A stretch of 64,000 nucleotides of DNA from NCBI RefSeq assembly GCF_023721755.1, contig NZ_JAMDLH010000003.1:62001-126000 (forward strand), written 5' to 3'. Source of the stretch: Pleomorphomonas sp. NRK KF1 (GTDB lineage Bacteria > Pseudomonadota > Alphaproteobacteria > Rhizobiales > Pleomorphomonadaceae). Positions 8,361 to 17,304 of the stretch are shown piece by piece. Each line of letters opens with the position of its first letter. Position 1 is the first letter of the stretch. The notes under the pieces are model-generated. The model saw nothing but the letters and a program-made list of their open reading frames with translations, made no database searches and was not told the origin of the DNA. Both the position numbers and the translations under genes were made by a program.

Positions 8361-9419
8361 ATGACTATCGACAGAAGGACATTTCTTGCCGGCCTTGCCA
8401 CCGCCACGGTGGCCGGCGGCCTGCCGCTCCGTGCCGCCTTCGCAGAGGGCATCGCAGGCGCCCCGGGCATCGTCGGCGAGCGCAAGATCAAGATCGCGCT
8501 GGTGCGCTATCTCTCCACCGGCGACTTCTTCCAGTTCTACCTTGCCGGCGTGACGCGCCAGGCCGAAGCGCTCGGCTTCGACCTGCACGTGCTCGACTCC
8601 CGTCAGGACGCCGCGCTTCAGGCCGAAATGCTGCAGCAGGCGATGAACCTCGGCGTCGACGGCATCATCCTTCAGCACGGCCTTACCGAGACTCTGAAGG
8701 ATCCGGCCGCCCAGGCCGTGGAAGAAGGCTTCAAGGTCGTCGCCTTCGACGTCAACTGTGAGAACCCCGCCATCCCGCAGATCGAGCAGAACGATCGCGA
8801 GCTGGCCCGTCTCGCCCTCGAGCAGGCGATCGCCGACAACGGTGAGAGCTTCAAGGCCGGTTACGTCTACGTGCCCGGCATCGCGCCGCTCGATCGCCGC
8901 GACGAAACCTGGCAGGCGTTCAAGAAGAAGTACCCCGGCATTCAGGAAGTGGCCCACTGGGGTACCATGAACAACCCGATCGCCAACTCGGTTGCCGACC
9001 AGACGGCGGCCGTGCTGCGCGCCAATCCGGACATCACCGTCATCTTCGCGCCTTACGACGAGTTCGCCAAGGGCGCCAAGACGGCCGTCGATGAGGCAGG
9101 TCTCAGCGAGCAGATCAAGATCTACTCGGCCGATATCTCGACGCCGGACATTTCGGCCATGGTCGAGGACAAGAGCGCCTGGGCGGCCACGGCCGCGACG
9201 TCGTCGGCTGTCGTCGGCGAAGTCTGCGTGCGCACGCTGGCCCTTCAGCTTGCCGGTGTCGATACCGGAGCGCAGGTGGTGGTGCCGCCGACGCTGATCA
9301 CCCGGCAGATGCTGATCGAGAAGGGCATCAAGAACATGGACGATCTCGCGGCCAAGCTGCCGCAGTTCTCCAAGGCCGACGTGTCCATGGCGCCCTGGAT
9401 CGCCGAACCGAAGCGCTGA
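8361..9419 (+). CDS. sugar ABC substrate-binding protein with Tat-like signal (RbsB-like)
   Basis: This 352-aa periplasmic binding protein has the sugar-binding type 1 fold of the RbsB family. The N-terminus is MTIDRRTFLAGLATATVAGG and ends near AAFA, a twin-arginine signal, so it is probably folded before export. The ATG at 8361 has GAGGAGTGAG upstream. Mature landmarks include VRYLSTGDFFQFYLAGVTRQ near the start and IFAPYDEFAKGAKTA in the second lobe. It is last in the operon and followed by a strong terminator. Ligand identity rests on context only. Confidence 0.92.
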   Translation: MTIDRRTFLAGLATATVAGGLPLRAAFAEGIAGAPGIVGERKIKIALVRYLSTGDFFQFYLAGVTRQAEALGFDLHVLDSRQDAALQAEMLQQAMNLGVDGIILQHGLTETLKDPAAQAVEEGFKVVAFDVNCENPAIPQIEQNDRELARLALEQAIADNGESFKAGYVYVPGIAPLDRRDETWQAFKKKYPGIQEVAHWGTMNNPIANSVADQTAAVLRANPDITVIFAPYDEFAKGAKTAVDEAGLSEQIKIYSADISTPDISAMVEDKSAWAATAATSSAVVGEVCVRTLALQLAGVDTGAQVVVPPTLITRQMLIEKGIKNMDDLAAKLPQFSKADVSMAPWIAEPKR

Positions 9420-9488
9420 TCGATCTTCGGACAAAAGGAAACGGACTGCTCCTCCGCCGGGGTGCCATCCCAGGCACTCCCGTTCCAG

Positions 9489-9520
9489 AAAGCCGGCATC
9501 CCTCGGGGTGCCGGCTTTTT
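9489..9520 (+). terminator. intrinsic terminator of the ribose-type ABC operon
   Basis: AAGCCGGCA and TGCCGGCTT arms, a 10-nt loop, and a run of T immediately after. It lies 70 bp beyond the binding-protein stop. Confidence 0.85.
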
Positions 9521-9644
9521 CGCGTCTTTCGCATGCCCCGAGTGGTTGCCGTCGCCAAAGTCTGTGGCGGAGTTCCCACCGATAGAAGCGCTTTCTGCCT
9601 GTAGCGCTGGTGCGCTAGGTCACTTTTCTCCGAACGACCTCTTG

Positions 9645-9660
9645 CCGAAACCGGTTTCGG
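9645..9660. promoter_or_regulatory. perfect LacI-type operator
   Basis: CCGAAACCGGTTTCGG is a perfect 16-bp palindrome with the central CG typical of LacI-family operators. It lies 33 bp before the start of a LacI-family gene. Autoregulation of that gene and the operon behind it is inferred. Confidence 0.7.
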
Positions 9661-9693
9661 TGCGGAAGCTCCCATTCCAGGGAGGATACGAAC

Positions 9694-10821
9694 GTGCTTG
9701 TCAGGGATAGCGAGCCCGAAGAGCGCCGGGCGCCGAGAGCCAGGATATCCGACGTCGCGCAGGCGCTTGGCCTGACCAAGGCGACCGTCTCGCGCGCGCT
9801 CAATGGCTACACCGACATATCCGAGAGCACGCGGGCCCGCGTCCGCCACAAGGCGGCCGAGCTTGGTTACACTCCGCTCAGCCATGCGCAGGCGATCCGG
9901 ACCGGCCGCGCTCGTTCGCTCGGCATCGTCCTCCAGGTCGGCGATCAGGACGGTCAGCGTCCTTTCGTCGCCGATTTCCTTGCCGGCCTGTCTTCGGCGG
10001 CCAGTGCCGAGAACTGGACCCTGACCGTCGCCACGGCCACCACCGAAGAAGACATGCTCGCGACCATGGGGCGCCTCATCGACGAGCGGAAGGCGGACGG
10101 CTTCGTGCTGCCGCGCACGAAGGTCGCCGACGAGCGCATTCGCATGTTGCGCCGCCTTTCCATACCCTTCGTCCTGTTCGGCCGAACTGCCGATCCGGAG
10201 AGTTGCGCCTATTTCGACATCCTCGGCGAGGATGCCATGGTTCTCGCCGTTCGCCATCTGCACGGCCTCGGCCATCGGCGCATCGGCTACATCGGCGGTG
10301 GTGACGGCTTCTACTATTCCGCCGTCCGAAGCGCTGGCTATCGAACCGGCATCGAAGCTGTTGGTCTTCCTTTCGATCCGGCCATCGTCGGTGGCGGCGC
10401 CTACACGGTCGATGCCGGAATGCGCGAAGCGGACAGGTTGCTGGCCGCCGACGAGCCGCCGACGGCGATCCTCTGCGCCACCGACATGTGCGCCCTCGGC
10501 GTATGCCGGCGGGCGATGGCCTTGGGGCTCAGGGTCGGCGGGGACCTCTCTGTCATCGGTTACGACGGCGTTCCCGAAGGCGCGTGGTCGACGCCGCCGC
10601 TCGCCACCTTCGAGGTCGACAGCCGCGTCGCCGGTCTGCACCTCGCCAATCTCCTGATTCGCCGTATCCGCGGCGAAAACCCGGCCGATCTGAGGGAAAC
10701 CGCCCACGCGCGCTTCCTCGATCGCGGCTCCGCCGCACGGCCGATGATGAGTTCGGCCGAACTTCGCGAGCACGTGGCGCGCGCGACCGGCCGGCGTTCG
10801 GAGCGTCGGCCCGACCGATAG
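9694..10821 (+). CDS. LacI-family transcriptional regulator
   Basis: This 375-aa regulator has an N-terminal LacI helix-turn-helix (RISDVAQALGLTKATVSRAL, then NGYTDISESTRARV) and a periplasmic-binding-protein-like effector domain. It uses a GTG start; GGAGG lies 8 nt upstream, and the frame has a ~16-residue arginine-rich tail before the HTH. The sequence around TAILCATDMCALGVCRRAM is the family's effector-pocket region. It heads a run of six same-strand genes with a GH63-like enzyme and is likely the local sensor of the transported glycoside or its product. A palindrome sits just upstream. Confidence 0.92.
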   Translation: MLVRDSEPEERRAPRARISDVAQALGLTKATVSRALNGYTDISESTRARVRHKAAELGYTPLSHAQAIRTGRARSLGIVLQVGDQDGQRPFVADFLAGLSSAASAENWTLTVATATTEEDMLATMGRLIDERKADGFVLPRTKVADERIRMLRRLSIPFVLFGRTADPESCAYFDILGEDAMVLAVRHLHGLGHRRIGYIGGGDGFYYSAVRSAGYRTGIEAVGLPFDPAIVGGGAYTVDAGMREADRLLAADEPPTAILCATDMCALGVCRRAMALGLRVGGDLSVIGYDGVPEGAWSTPPLATFEVDSRVAGLHLANLLIRRIRGENPADLRETAHARFLDRGSAARPMMSSAELREHVARATGRRSERRPDR

Positions 10822-10910
10822 AAGCCAATCTGGCCGATCCGTCTGGGAGGGCGGCGGCAACAGGGATTGGTTGCCCGACAGTCGCAAGATGATCGAAAAG
10901 GGAGGATGAC

Positions 10911-12263
10911 ATGTCCCGAGCTTCAAGAGTTACCGCAAGACTGATGGTCTGCACGGCGATAGGACTGCTGACTTTGCCCGCCTTCGCCGCCGATCTCAGG
11001 CTTTGGACGACGGAGGAACAGCCCGAGCGTCTAGCCAAGCAGCAGGAGATCGCCGCTGCTTTTGAGAAGGAGACCGGCACCAGTGTTGACGTGATTCCGG
11101 TGACCGAGAGCGATCTCGGAACGCGCGCCACGGCCGCTTACGCGGCTGGCGACCTGCCGGATGTGATCTATCACACGCTTCAATATGCGCTGCCCTGGGC
11201 CGAAGCCGGCATTCTCGACACGGAGGCGGCGACGGACGTCATCGAACAGCTCGGCAAGGACACGTTTGCGCCCGGCGCCCTGGCGATGGCTGCGCAGGCA
11301 GACGGATGGGCGTCGGTGCCTGTCGATGGATGGACGCAGATGATCGTCTATCGCAAGGACCTCTTCGACGCCGCGGGGCTCGAGGCGCCATCCACCTACG
11401 CCAATGTTGTGGCTGCCATCGACAAGCTGTCCAAGCCGCCGGAAATCTACGGCTTCGTCGCCGCCACCAAGATCGACGACAACTACATGAGCCAGATGCT
11501 GGAGCATATCTTCCTCGCCAACGGCGTGTCGCCGGTGGGCAAGGATGGCTTTGCACCGCTCGACGAAGCCAAGACGGTGGAGGTGCTGGAGTTCTACAAG
11601 AAACTCGCGGAAGCCTCGCCCCCGGGCGAGCTCTACTGGCAGCAGTCGCGCGAGCTTTATTTCGCCGGCAAGGCGGCGATGATCATCTGGTCGCCGTTCA
11701 TCCTCGACGAGATGGCCGGTCTGCGCGATGCGGCTCCGGTGACGATCAACAAGGACCCGACGACCACCGAGCTTGCCAAGAAGACGGGTATCGTGACGAA
11801 GCTTGCTGGTCCCTCCAACCCCGAGGGAGCCGCCTGGGCCGATATTCGCTACTTCGGAATCACGACCGACGCCGACACGGACGCGGCCGAGGCTTTCGTG
11901 AAATACTCGATGGATCAGGGCTACACCGCCACGTTGTCGATGGCGCCCGAGGGCAAGTTCCCGGTTCGCCGGGGGACGGCCGACGATCCGGAGAAGTTCG
12001 AGAAGGCCTGGGCGGAACTGCCGGTCGGTGTCGATCGCAAGATGCCGCTTGGCGACCTCTACTCGGCGGACGTGATCAAGGAAGTGACCGGCGGGCTCGA
12101 CGTGGCGGAGCGCTGGGGCGTCAAGGAGGGGCAGCTGTCGCTGGCCTCCAAGATGAACAACAGCCGCGAGATCAACCGGATCGTCCGCGAGTATCTCGAC
12201 GGCGCCCGTGATGCCAAGGCGACGGTGGCGCTTCTCAACACCGAGCTCGCGAAGATCAAGTGA
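10911..12263 (+). CDS. CUT1 sugar ABC substrate-binding protein
   Basis: This 450-aa extracellular solute-binding protein (family 1, MalE/UgpB-like) has a Sec signal peptide ending PAFAAD. The mature protein starts DLRLWTTEEQPERLAKQQEI, the usual first lobe of CUT1 binding proteins, followed by AAGDLPDVIY. GGGAGG lies 5 nt before the ATG. It is followed by two permeases, a GH63-like hydrolase and an ATPase. The ligand is probably a small glycoside or oligosaccharide that the neighbouring hydrolase splits. Confidence 0.92.
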   Translation: MSRASRVTARLMVCTAIGLLTLPAFAADLRLWTTEEQPERLAKQQEIAAAFEKETGTSVDVIPVTESDLGTRATAAYAAGDLPDVIYHTLQYALPWAEAGILDTEAATDVIEQLGKDTFAPGALAMAAQADGWASVPVDGWTQMIVYRKDLFDAAGLEAPSTYANVVAAIDKLSKPPEIYGFVAATKIDDNYMSQMLEHIFLANGVSPVGKDGFAPLDEAKTVEVLEFYKKLAEASPPGELYWQQSRELYFAGKAAMIIWSPFILDEMAGLRDAAPVTINKDPTTTELAKKTGIVTKLAGPSNPEGAAWADIRYFGITTDADTDAAEAFVKYSMDQGYTATLSMAPEGKFPVRRGTADDPEKFEKAWAELPVGVDRKMPLGDLYSADVIKEVTGGLDVAERWGVKEGQLSLASKMNNSREINRIVREYLDGARDAKATVALLNTELAKIK

Positions 12264-12350
12264 CGAACGGCGAGGACCGGGCGACTGTGCCCGGCCCGCG
12301 AACCAGCATCCGGGCGCAAGAAGCGCCCGGACGTGCCGGAGTATTGACCC

Positions 12351-13592
12351 ATGACTGCCATCTCCCCGCCCAGGGGGAGCGGCCCGCTGGCCCGCCGCGA
12401 AGCCCGCCTCGCCTGGTCCATGCTGCTGCCGACCATCTCGATCGTCTCGCTGGTGGTCCTGCTGCCGCTCCTCGCCGTGTTCTGGATTTCGGTGAAGCCG
12501 GTCACTCTGTCCGATCTCCGTCCCCCGGCGCCGATCGTGCGGGAGGATCTTCGCGGCCGCCCCGCCGCGGCTGGCGATGACGCCGACATCCGCTATCGTT
12601 TGCGCAACTCGAGCCAATCCAAGGAAATCAGCGACGTCGTTCTGAGCGACGTTCTGCCGGATGGCCTCGACGTTCGCACCCTCGATCCACGCTGCGAGCT
12701 TGATGGCCGTCAGCTGACCTGCCGCCTGGGTACCTGGCAGGGCGGTTTCCGCGACGAACTGCGCATCCCGGTCACCGTGGGCGCGTCCTACCTCGAAGGC
12801 GGCGACATCGAGGCCAGCCCGCCCGTCATCGACGGCGATGCCGAGAACGTCCTGACCAACCTCACGTTCACCACCGCCAACTTTGCCAGCATCTTCGACG
12901 GCGAGGAGTTCCGGACCGCGTTTGTCATCACGCTCGTCTACACCGTGGCCGGCACCGTTGGCGCCATGGTGCTGGGCCTTTTCGCCGCCCTTCTGCTGAA
13001 CAAGAGCTTCCGGGGGCAGGGCGTGCTGCGTGGACTTTACCTGTTTCCCTATGTTGCTCCGGTCATTGCCGTCGCCTTCACCTGGGTCATCCTGCTCGAC
13101 CCGTTCTCGGGCTCGATCAACACGCTGCTGGTGCGCATGGGCGTGACGACCGAGACGATCAACTTCTTCGGCCAGAAGCCGCTGGCGCTGATCATGGTGA
13201 TCGTCTTCGAGGCCTGGCGCTACTTTCCGCTGTCCTTCCTGTTCATTCTCGCCCGTCTTCAGTCGATCGACAGCGACATGTACGAGGCGGCCGACATGGA
13301 CGGCGCATCGCCATTCCAGAAGTTCTGGTATCTGAGCCTGCCGCAGCTGATGGGCATCCTCTCGGTGCTGTTCCTGCTGCGTTTCATCTGGACGTTCAAC
13401 AAGTTCGACGACATTTTCCTGCTCACCGGCGGCAACGCGGGAACGCGAACGCTGACGGTCGACGTCTACGAGCAGGCCTTTGCCGTGTCCAACATCGGCG
13501 CCGGCGCCGCCGTGGCCGTCGTGGTGTTTCTCTGCCTGGTCGTCTTCTCGGCGTTGTTCTTTCGCTTCGTCAGCCGGGAGGAAGGACTATGA
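12351..13592 (+). CDS. MalF-type ABC permease with a DUF11-like periplasmic insertion
   Basis: Inner-membrane permease of 413 aa. The first transmembrane segment (about 21-47) is followed by a ~130-residue periplasmic loop, then the standard five-segment core with the EAA coupling loop YEAADMDGASPFQKFWYLSL. Residues ~76-144 of the loop resemble a DUF11 repeat: RLRNSS, VVLSDVLPDGLDV, then two cysteines (115, 124) around GRQLTCRLGTW, ending in alternating hydrophobics. The loop occupies the position of the E. coli MalF P2 domain but does not look like it. It overlaps the next permease by 4 bp. Confidence 0.9.
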   Translation: MTAISPPRGSGPLARREARLAWSMLLPTISIVSLVVLLPLLAVFWISVKPVTLSDLRPPAPIVREDLRGRPAAAGDDADIRYRLRNSSQSKEISDVVLSDVLPDGLDVRTLDPRCELDGRQLTCRLGTWQGGFRDELRIPVTVGASYLEGGDIEASPPVIDGDAENVLTNLTFTTANFASIFDGEEFRTAFVITLVYTVAGTVGAMVLGLFAALLLNKSFRGQGVLRGLYLFPYVAPVIAVAFTWVILLDPFSGSINTLLVRMGVTTETINFFGQKPLALIMVIVFEAWRYFPLSFLFILARLQSIDSDMYEAADMDGASPFQKFWYLSLPQLMGILSVLFLLRFIWTFNKFDDIFLLTGGNAGTRTLTVDVYEQAFAVSNIGAGAAVAVVVFLCLVVFSALFFRFVSREEGL

Positions 13593-14806
13593 AGGCGCTG
13601 AGGTCGGGATATTTCACCGGCGCGGTTCTTGGCGCCATATGGTCCATCATCGCGGCGTGGACGATGGCGGTCGCGGTGAGCCTCTCCGCCGGCAGCCCCG
13701 CCGTGCCGGTCGCCACCGGCTGTGTGGCGATCGGTATCGTTGCTGGACTGGGAGCCGCGTTTCAGCTTCGCCCCATCATCGTGATTGTGCTGGCTGTGGT
13801 GACGGCTTTTGTCGCCGTCGTCATCGGGCACGGTCCGCTCGCGGCGGTCGAAGGCGGCGGATCGTCGATCGTTGTTTCGGCAAGCAGCTTCGTTCTCGCC
13901 GTCGCCATCGCCGGCCCGGTCGTCGCCTTCATGGCGGGCCTGCCGGGAGGCGTTCTGACACGGCACGAACTCGAAGCGGCGATCATCCGCTTCCTCACCG
14001 GCTTCGGCTACTTGTTCTTCACGGCGATCGTGGTCATCCCCTTCTACGTGATGGTGATGACGAGCCTGAAGAGCCAGCAGGAACTGCTGCTGAATCCGCT
14101 CGACTTCACCGTCGACCTCTCCAAGGGGTGGGACCTCTTCCGGGGGTATGGCGAGCTGTTCACCCGCTACCGCTTTGGCACCTACATGTGGACGTCCTTC
14201 TACGTCTCGGTGGTGACGGTGCTGGTCACGCTGCTGTTCTCTGTGCCTGGCGCCTACGCGGTGGCACGCTTGCGGTTCCGGGGGCGCACGGCTTTCTCGC
14301 GCGGCATCCTGCTCATCTACATGGTGCCGATGATCGTGCTGGCGCTGCCGATCTACATCGCCTTCTCCGTCACCGGTCTGCGCAACTCCATCCCAGGGCT
14401 GCTGCTGATCTACCCGGTGACTACCATCCCGGTCGCCCTCTACATGCTGCAAGGCTACTTCCGTGGCCTGCCGACGGAGGTCGAGGAGGCCGGACTGATG
14501 GACGGCCTCAACCGTCTCCAGGTGATCGCCAAGATCACCCTGCCGCTTTCGCTGCCGGCGCTGGCCTCCGTGTCGCTCTACGTCTTCATGATCGCCTGGA
14601 ACGAGTTCCTGCTTGCCTTCATGCTCCTCGACGACCCCGCGATCTTCACCCTGACGCGCGCGGTCACCAGCCTCAACTCCTCCGAAGTGCCAAGGCAGTA
14701 CCTGATGGCCGGCGCGGTGGTCGCCACCGTGCCGATCATGGTGCTGTTCCTCGGCCTCGAGAAATTCATGACCAAGGGCCTGACGGCCGGAAGCGTCAAG
14801 GGATGA
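13589..14806 (+). CDS. MalG-type ABC permease with an N-terminal membrane extension
   Basis: Inner-membrane permease of 405 aa. The canonical MalG-like part starts near residue 137 (GFGYLFFTAIVVIPFYVMVM) and contains the EAA loop EEAGLMDGLNRLQVIAKI. It is preceded by about 130 residues with four extra hydrophobic segments (roughly 9-32, 41-58, 61-80, 99-117), which makes it about 120 residues longer than usual MalG proteins (~280-300). ATGA overlaps join it to both neighbours. The extension is in frame and follows the coupled start, so it is not a start-site artefact. Confidence 0.9.
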   Translation: MKALRSGYFTGAVLGAIWSIIAAWTMAVAVSLSAGSPAVPVATGCVAIGIVAGLGAAFQLRPIIVIVLAVVTAFVAVVIGHGPLAAVEGGGSSIVVSASSFVLAVAIAGPVVAFMAGLPGGVLTRHELEAAIIRFLTGFGYLFFTAIVVIPFYVMVMTSLKSQQELLLNPLDFTVDLSKGWDLFRGYGELFTRYRFGTYMWTSFYVSVVTVLVTLLFSVPGAYAVARLRFRGRTAFSRGILLIYMVPMIVLALPIYIAFSVTGLRNSIPGLLLIYPVTTIPVALYMLQGYFRGLPTEVEEAGLMDGLNRLQVIAKITLPLSLPALASVSLYVFMIAWNEFLLAFMLLDDPAIFTLTRAVTSLNSSEVPRQYLMAGAVVATVPIMVLFLGLEKFMTKGLTAGSVKG

Positions 14807-16068
14807 CCATGGACTACGAAGACCTCGACCGACGTGCGCGCGACATCCTGCGCGGCAACGACCGTGGCGGATATACCCTGCCGACCGACGGCCTCTATCC
14901 TTACCAGTGGAACTGGGACAGTGCCTTCGCCGCCTGGGGATTCGCCGAGTTCGACCTGGCGAGGGCCTGGACCGAACTCGAAACGCTGTTTTCCGGCCAA
15001 TGGCCGAACGGCATGGTGCCGCACATCCTGTTCCACCGCCCCAACGCCGGCTACTTCCCTGGGCCCGACGTCTGGGGTGCGGAGGGCATTGGTCCCATCC
15101 TGTCATCCGGCATCAGCCAGCCGCCGGTCGCGGCCACCTTCGTACGGGCGATCTTCGAGAAGGACCGGACCCTCGGCGAGCCCCATGCTCGAGCTCTCTT
15201 CCCCAAGCTCGTGGCCTGGCATCGCTGGTTCCGCGACTGGCGGACCGAGGCAGGCGCGGTTGTGGTGACGCACCCGTGGGAGGCAGGCCGGGACAATGCG
15301 CCCGATTGGGATGGGGCAATGGCCGCCATCGATCCCGTCGGGGTCGGCGAGTACAAGCGCCGCGACACAAGCCATGTCGATCCGGCGATGCGGCCGACAA
15401 AATACGACTACGACCGCTATATCTGGCTCGTGCAGCTCGGCCGTCGCCTGCGTTGGGACGAGGCGGCGATGAGGACCGAGAATCCCTTCCGCGTCGCCGA
15501 TCCGGCCATGACCTTCATCCTGATGCGCGCCAACCGCGACCTCGCCATCCTCGGCCGTGCGCTTGGCGAGGATGTCGGCGAGATCGAGACCTGGATTGGC
15601 GAGCTTGAAGCCGGCGCCGCCGGACTTTGGAACGAAGAGATCGGCGCCTACGACAGTTTCGATACCCGTGCGCGGAAGTTTTCCGGCTGCGTGACCTGCG
15701 CCTCTTTCCTGAACTGGTATGGCGGGGTCGACGACGAGCGCATGCTGTCGCAGATCGAACGCGTCTGGTCCGCCAAACGCTACGCGGTGCCGAGCCTTGA
15801 CCCCGGCCATCCCCAGTTCAACTCGAAGCGTTATTGGCGCGGTCCTGTGTGGGCCGTCTTCAACACGCTGATCGGACTCGGTCTGGAAAGCTGCGGGCGG
15901 AGGGATCATGCGGCGCGCCTGCGCGAAACCACCCGCGCCTTGATCGGCGAGCACGGCTTTGCGGAGTATTTCGACCCGATCGACGGCAGCCCGGCAGGTG
16001 GTGGCACGTTTACCTGGACCGCCGCCGTCTGGCTGGCCTGGGCGTCACCGTCGGCAAGGGGGGCATGA
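14803..16068 (+). CDS. GH63-like glycoside hydrolase, glucosylglycerate/mannosylglycerate hydrolase type
   Basis: Predicted cytoplasmic hydrolase of 421 aa (no signal peptide) with an (alpha/alpha)6-barrel. Landmarks are [16 protein letters not shown] (31-46), [12 protein letters not shown] (159-170, candidate acid D164) and the C-terminal [10 protein letters not shown] with FTWTAA (candidate base E388). These match the bacterial GH63 subgroup that hydrolyses mannosylglycerate and glucosylglycerate. It sits between permease and ATPase genes with 4-bp overlaps on both sides, so the transporter most likely imports its substrate. Other alpha-glucosides or alpha-mannosides remain possible. Confidence 0.8.
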   Translation: MTMDYEDLDRRARDILRGNDRGGYTLPTDGLYPYQWNWDSAFAAWGFAEFDLARAWTELETLFSGQWPNGMVPHILFHRPNAGYFPGPDVWGAEGIGPILSSGISQPPVAATFVRAIFEKDRTLGEPHARALFPKLVAWHRWFRDWRTEAGAVVVTHPWEAGRDNAPDWDGAMAAIDPVGVGEYKRRDTSHVDPAMRPTKYDYDRYIWLVQLGRRLRWDEAAMRTENPFRVADPAMTFILMRANRDLAILGRALGEDVGEIETWIGELEAGAAGLWNEEIGAYDSFDTRARKFSGCVTCASFLNWYGGVDDERMLSQIERVWSAKRYAVPSLDPGHPQFNSKRYWRGPVWAVFNTLIGLGLESCGRRDHAARLRETTRALIGEHGFAEYFDPIDGSPAGGGTFTWTAAVWLAWASPSARGA

Positions 16069-17120
16069 TGGGCAGGATCGAACTTCAGCACGTCGAGAAA
16101 TGGTTTGGCGACCTGCAGGTCATCAAGGGTATCGATCTCGCCATCGAGGACGGCGAGTTCGTGGTGTTCGTCGGCCCGTCGGGCTGCGGAAAGTCGACCT
16201 TGCTGCGGATGATCGGCGGCCTTGAGGAAACCTCGCGCGGGCGTCTTCTGATCGATGGGCGTGACGTGACCGCCGATCCGCCCGCCAAGCGCGGGCTGAC
16301 CATGGTGTTCCAGTCCTATGCCCTCTATCCGCACATGACCGTGCGCGAGAACATGGGCTTCTCGCTCAAGACGGCCGGGCGCCCGAAGGCGGAAATCGAG
16401 GCCAAGGTGGCGGAGGCCGCCCGTATCCTCAAGCTGGAGTCCTATCTGGACCGTCGGCCGAAGGCGCTTTCCGGCGGCCAGAGGCAGCGCGTCGCCATCG
16501 GCCGGTCGATCGTTCGCGATCCCACCGCCTTTCTGTTCGACGAGCCGCTTTCCAATCTGGACGCGGCGCTTCGGGTGGAGATGCGCTACGAGATCACCAA
16601 GCTGCACCGCAGCCTGCAACGCACCATGATCTACGTCACCCACGACCAGACGGAAGCGATGACGCTCGCCGACCGCATCGTGGTGCTGGAGTACGGCCGG
16701 ATTGCCCAAGTGGGCACGCCGCGCGAGCTTTATGAGGCGCCGAACAATCTCTTCGTCGCCCAGTTCATCGGCAGCCCGAAGATGAACGTGATCCCCTGCC
16801 GTGCCGAGAGCGGCCGCTACGAACTTGTCGGCGGCCGAGGCGGAGACTTTGCGGGCACATGCCCTGCCACCCGGCTCGGCATTCGCCCCGAACACATCGC
16901 TCTGGGTGAGGCAGGCAGCGGCGTCTGCGATGGCATCGTCGACGTCATCGAATACCTCGGCGCGGATACCTTCGTGATCATCGACGCAGGCCCGCTCGGG
17001 CAGATGACTTGCCGCGTCGCAGGGGATACGACGGCAAGGCTTGGCGAGCGTGTCGGTCTGGCCTTCGAGGGGGCGGTGCACTTCTTCGACGAGGCCGGTC
17101 TGGCCGTTTCGCACGAGTAG
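16065..17120 (+). CDS. CUT1 sugar ABC ATPase (UgpC/MsmK-like)
   Basis: ABC ATPase of 351 aa. It has Walker [11 protein letters not shown]-loop [13 protein letters not shown], signature [13 protein letters not shown], Walker [13 protein letters not shown], the H-loop histidine in [16 protein letters not shown], and a C-terminal OB-fold regulatory domain containing LGIRPEHI. Two adjacent ATGs (16065 and 16068) are possible; 16065 overlaps the hydrolase stop. It energises the two permeases upstream. It is the last gene of the operon; I see no clear terminator before the metal-sensor gene. Confidence 0.93.
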   Translation: MMGRIELQHVEKWFGDLQVIKGIDLAIEDGEFVVFVGPSGCGKSTLLRMIGGLEETSRGRLLIDGRDVTADPPAKRGLTMVFQSYALYPHMTVRENMGFSLKTAGRPKAEIEAKVAEAARILKLESYLDRRPKALSGGQRQRVAIGRSIVRDPTAFLFDEPLSNLDAALRVEMRYEITKLHRSLQRTMIYVTHDQTEAMTLADRIVVLEYGRIAQVGTPRELYEAPNNLFVAQFIGSPKMNVIPCRAESGRYELVGGRGGDFAGTCPATRLGIRPEHIALGEAGSGVCDGIVDVIEYLGADTFVIIDAGPLGQMTCRVAGDTTARLGERVGLAFEGAVHFFDEAGLAVSHE

Positions 17121-17281
17121 GCCTCGTCCCTCTGCGATCCATGGTGAGCGGCGCGGTTCAGGGACCGCCCGCGATGGTCTTGCATTTCCCGTTCGTTCGA
17201 TTGCTTTTGGGCTGGATGCCTCTCCGCCAACGCAAAGTCGTGCGCGGATGCGGTTAGTACTTGCGAACGGTTCCTATTCAT

Positions 17282-17303
17282 ATAGGATAGGGGGGTATCC
17301 TAT
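17282..17303. promoter_or_regulatory. RcnR/DmeR-type operator overlapping the ribosome-binding region
   Basis: ATAGGATA (17282-17289), GGGGGG (17290-17295) and TATCCTAT (17296-17303) form a perfect 8-bp inverted repeat around a G6 tract, the architecture of RcnR-class operators. It ends one base before the repressor ATG. The G6 tract is also the only SD-like sequence upstream. Confidence 0.85.
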
Positions 17304-17304
17304 C

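Noticed and set aside
13480-14802. Long plus-strand frame continuing into the GH63 gene (862 codons in total)
   Set aside because: The upstream part is a shadow of the MalG-type permease. The hydrolase begins at the coupled ATG at 14803.
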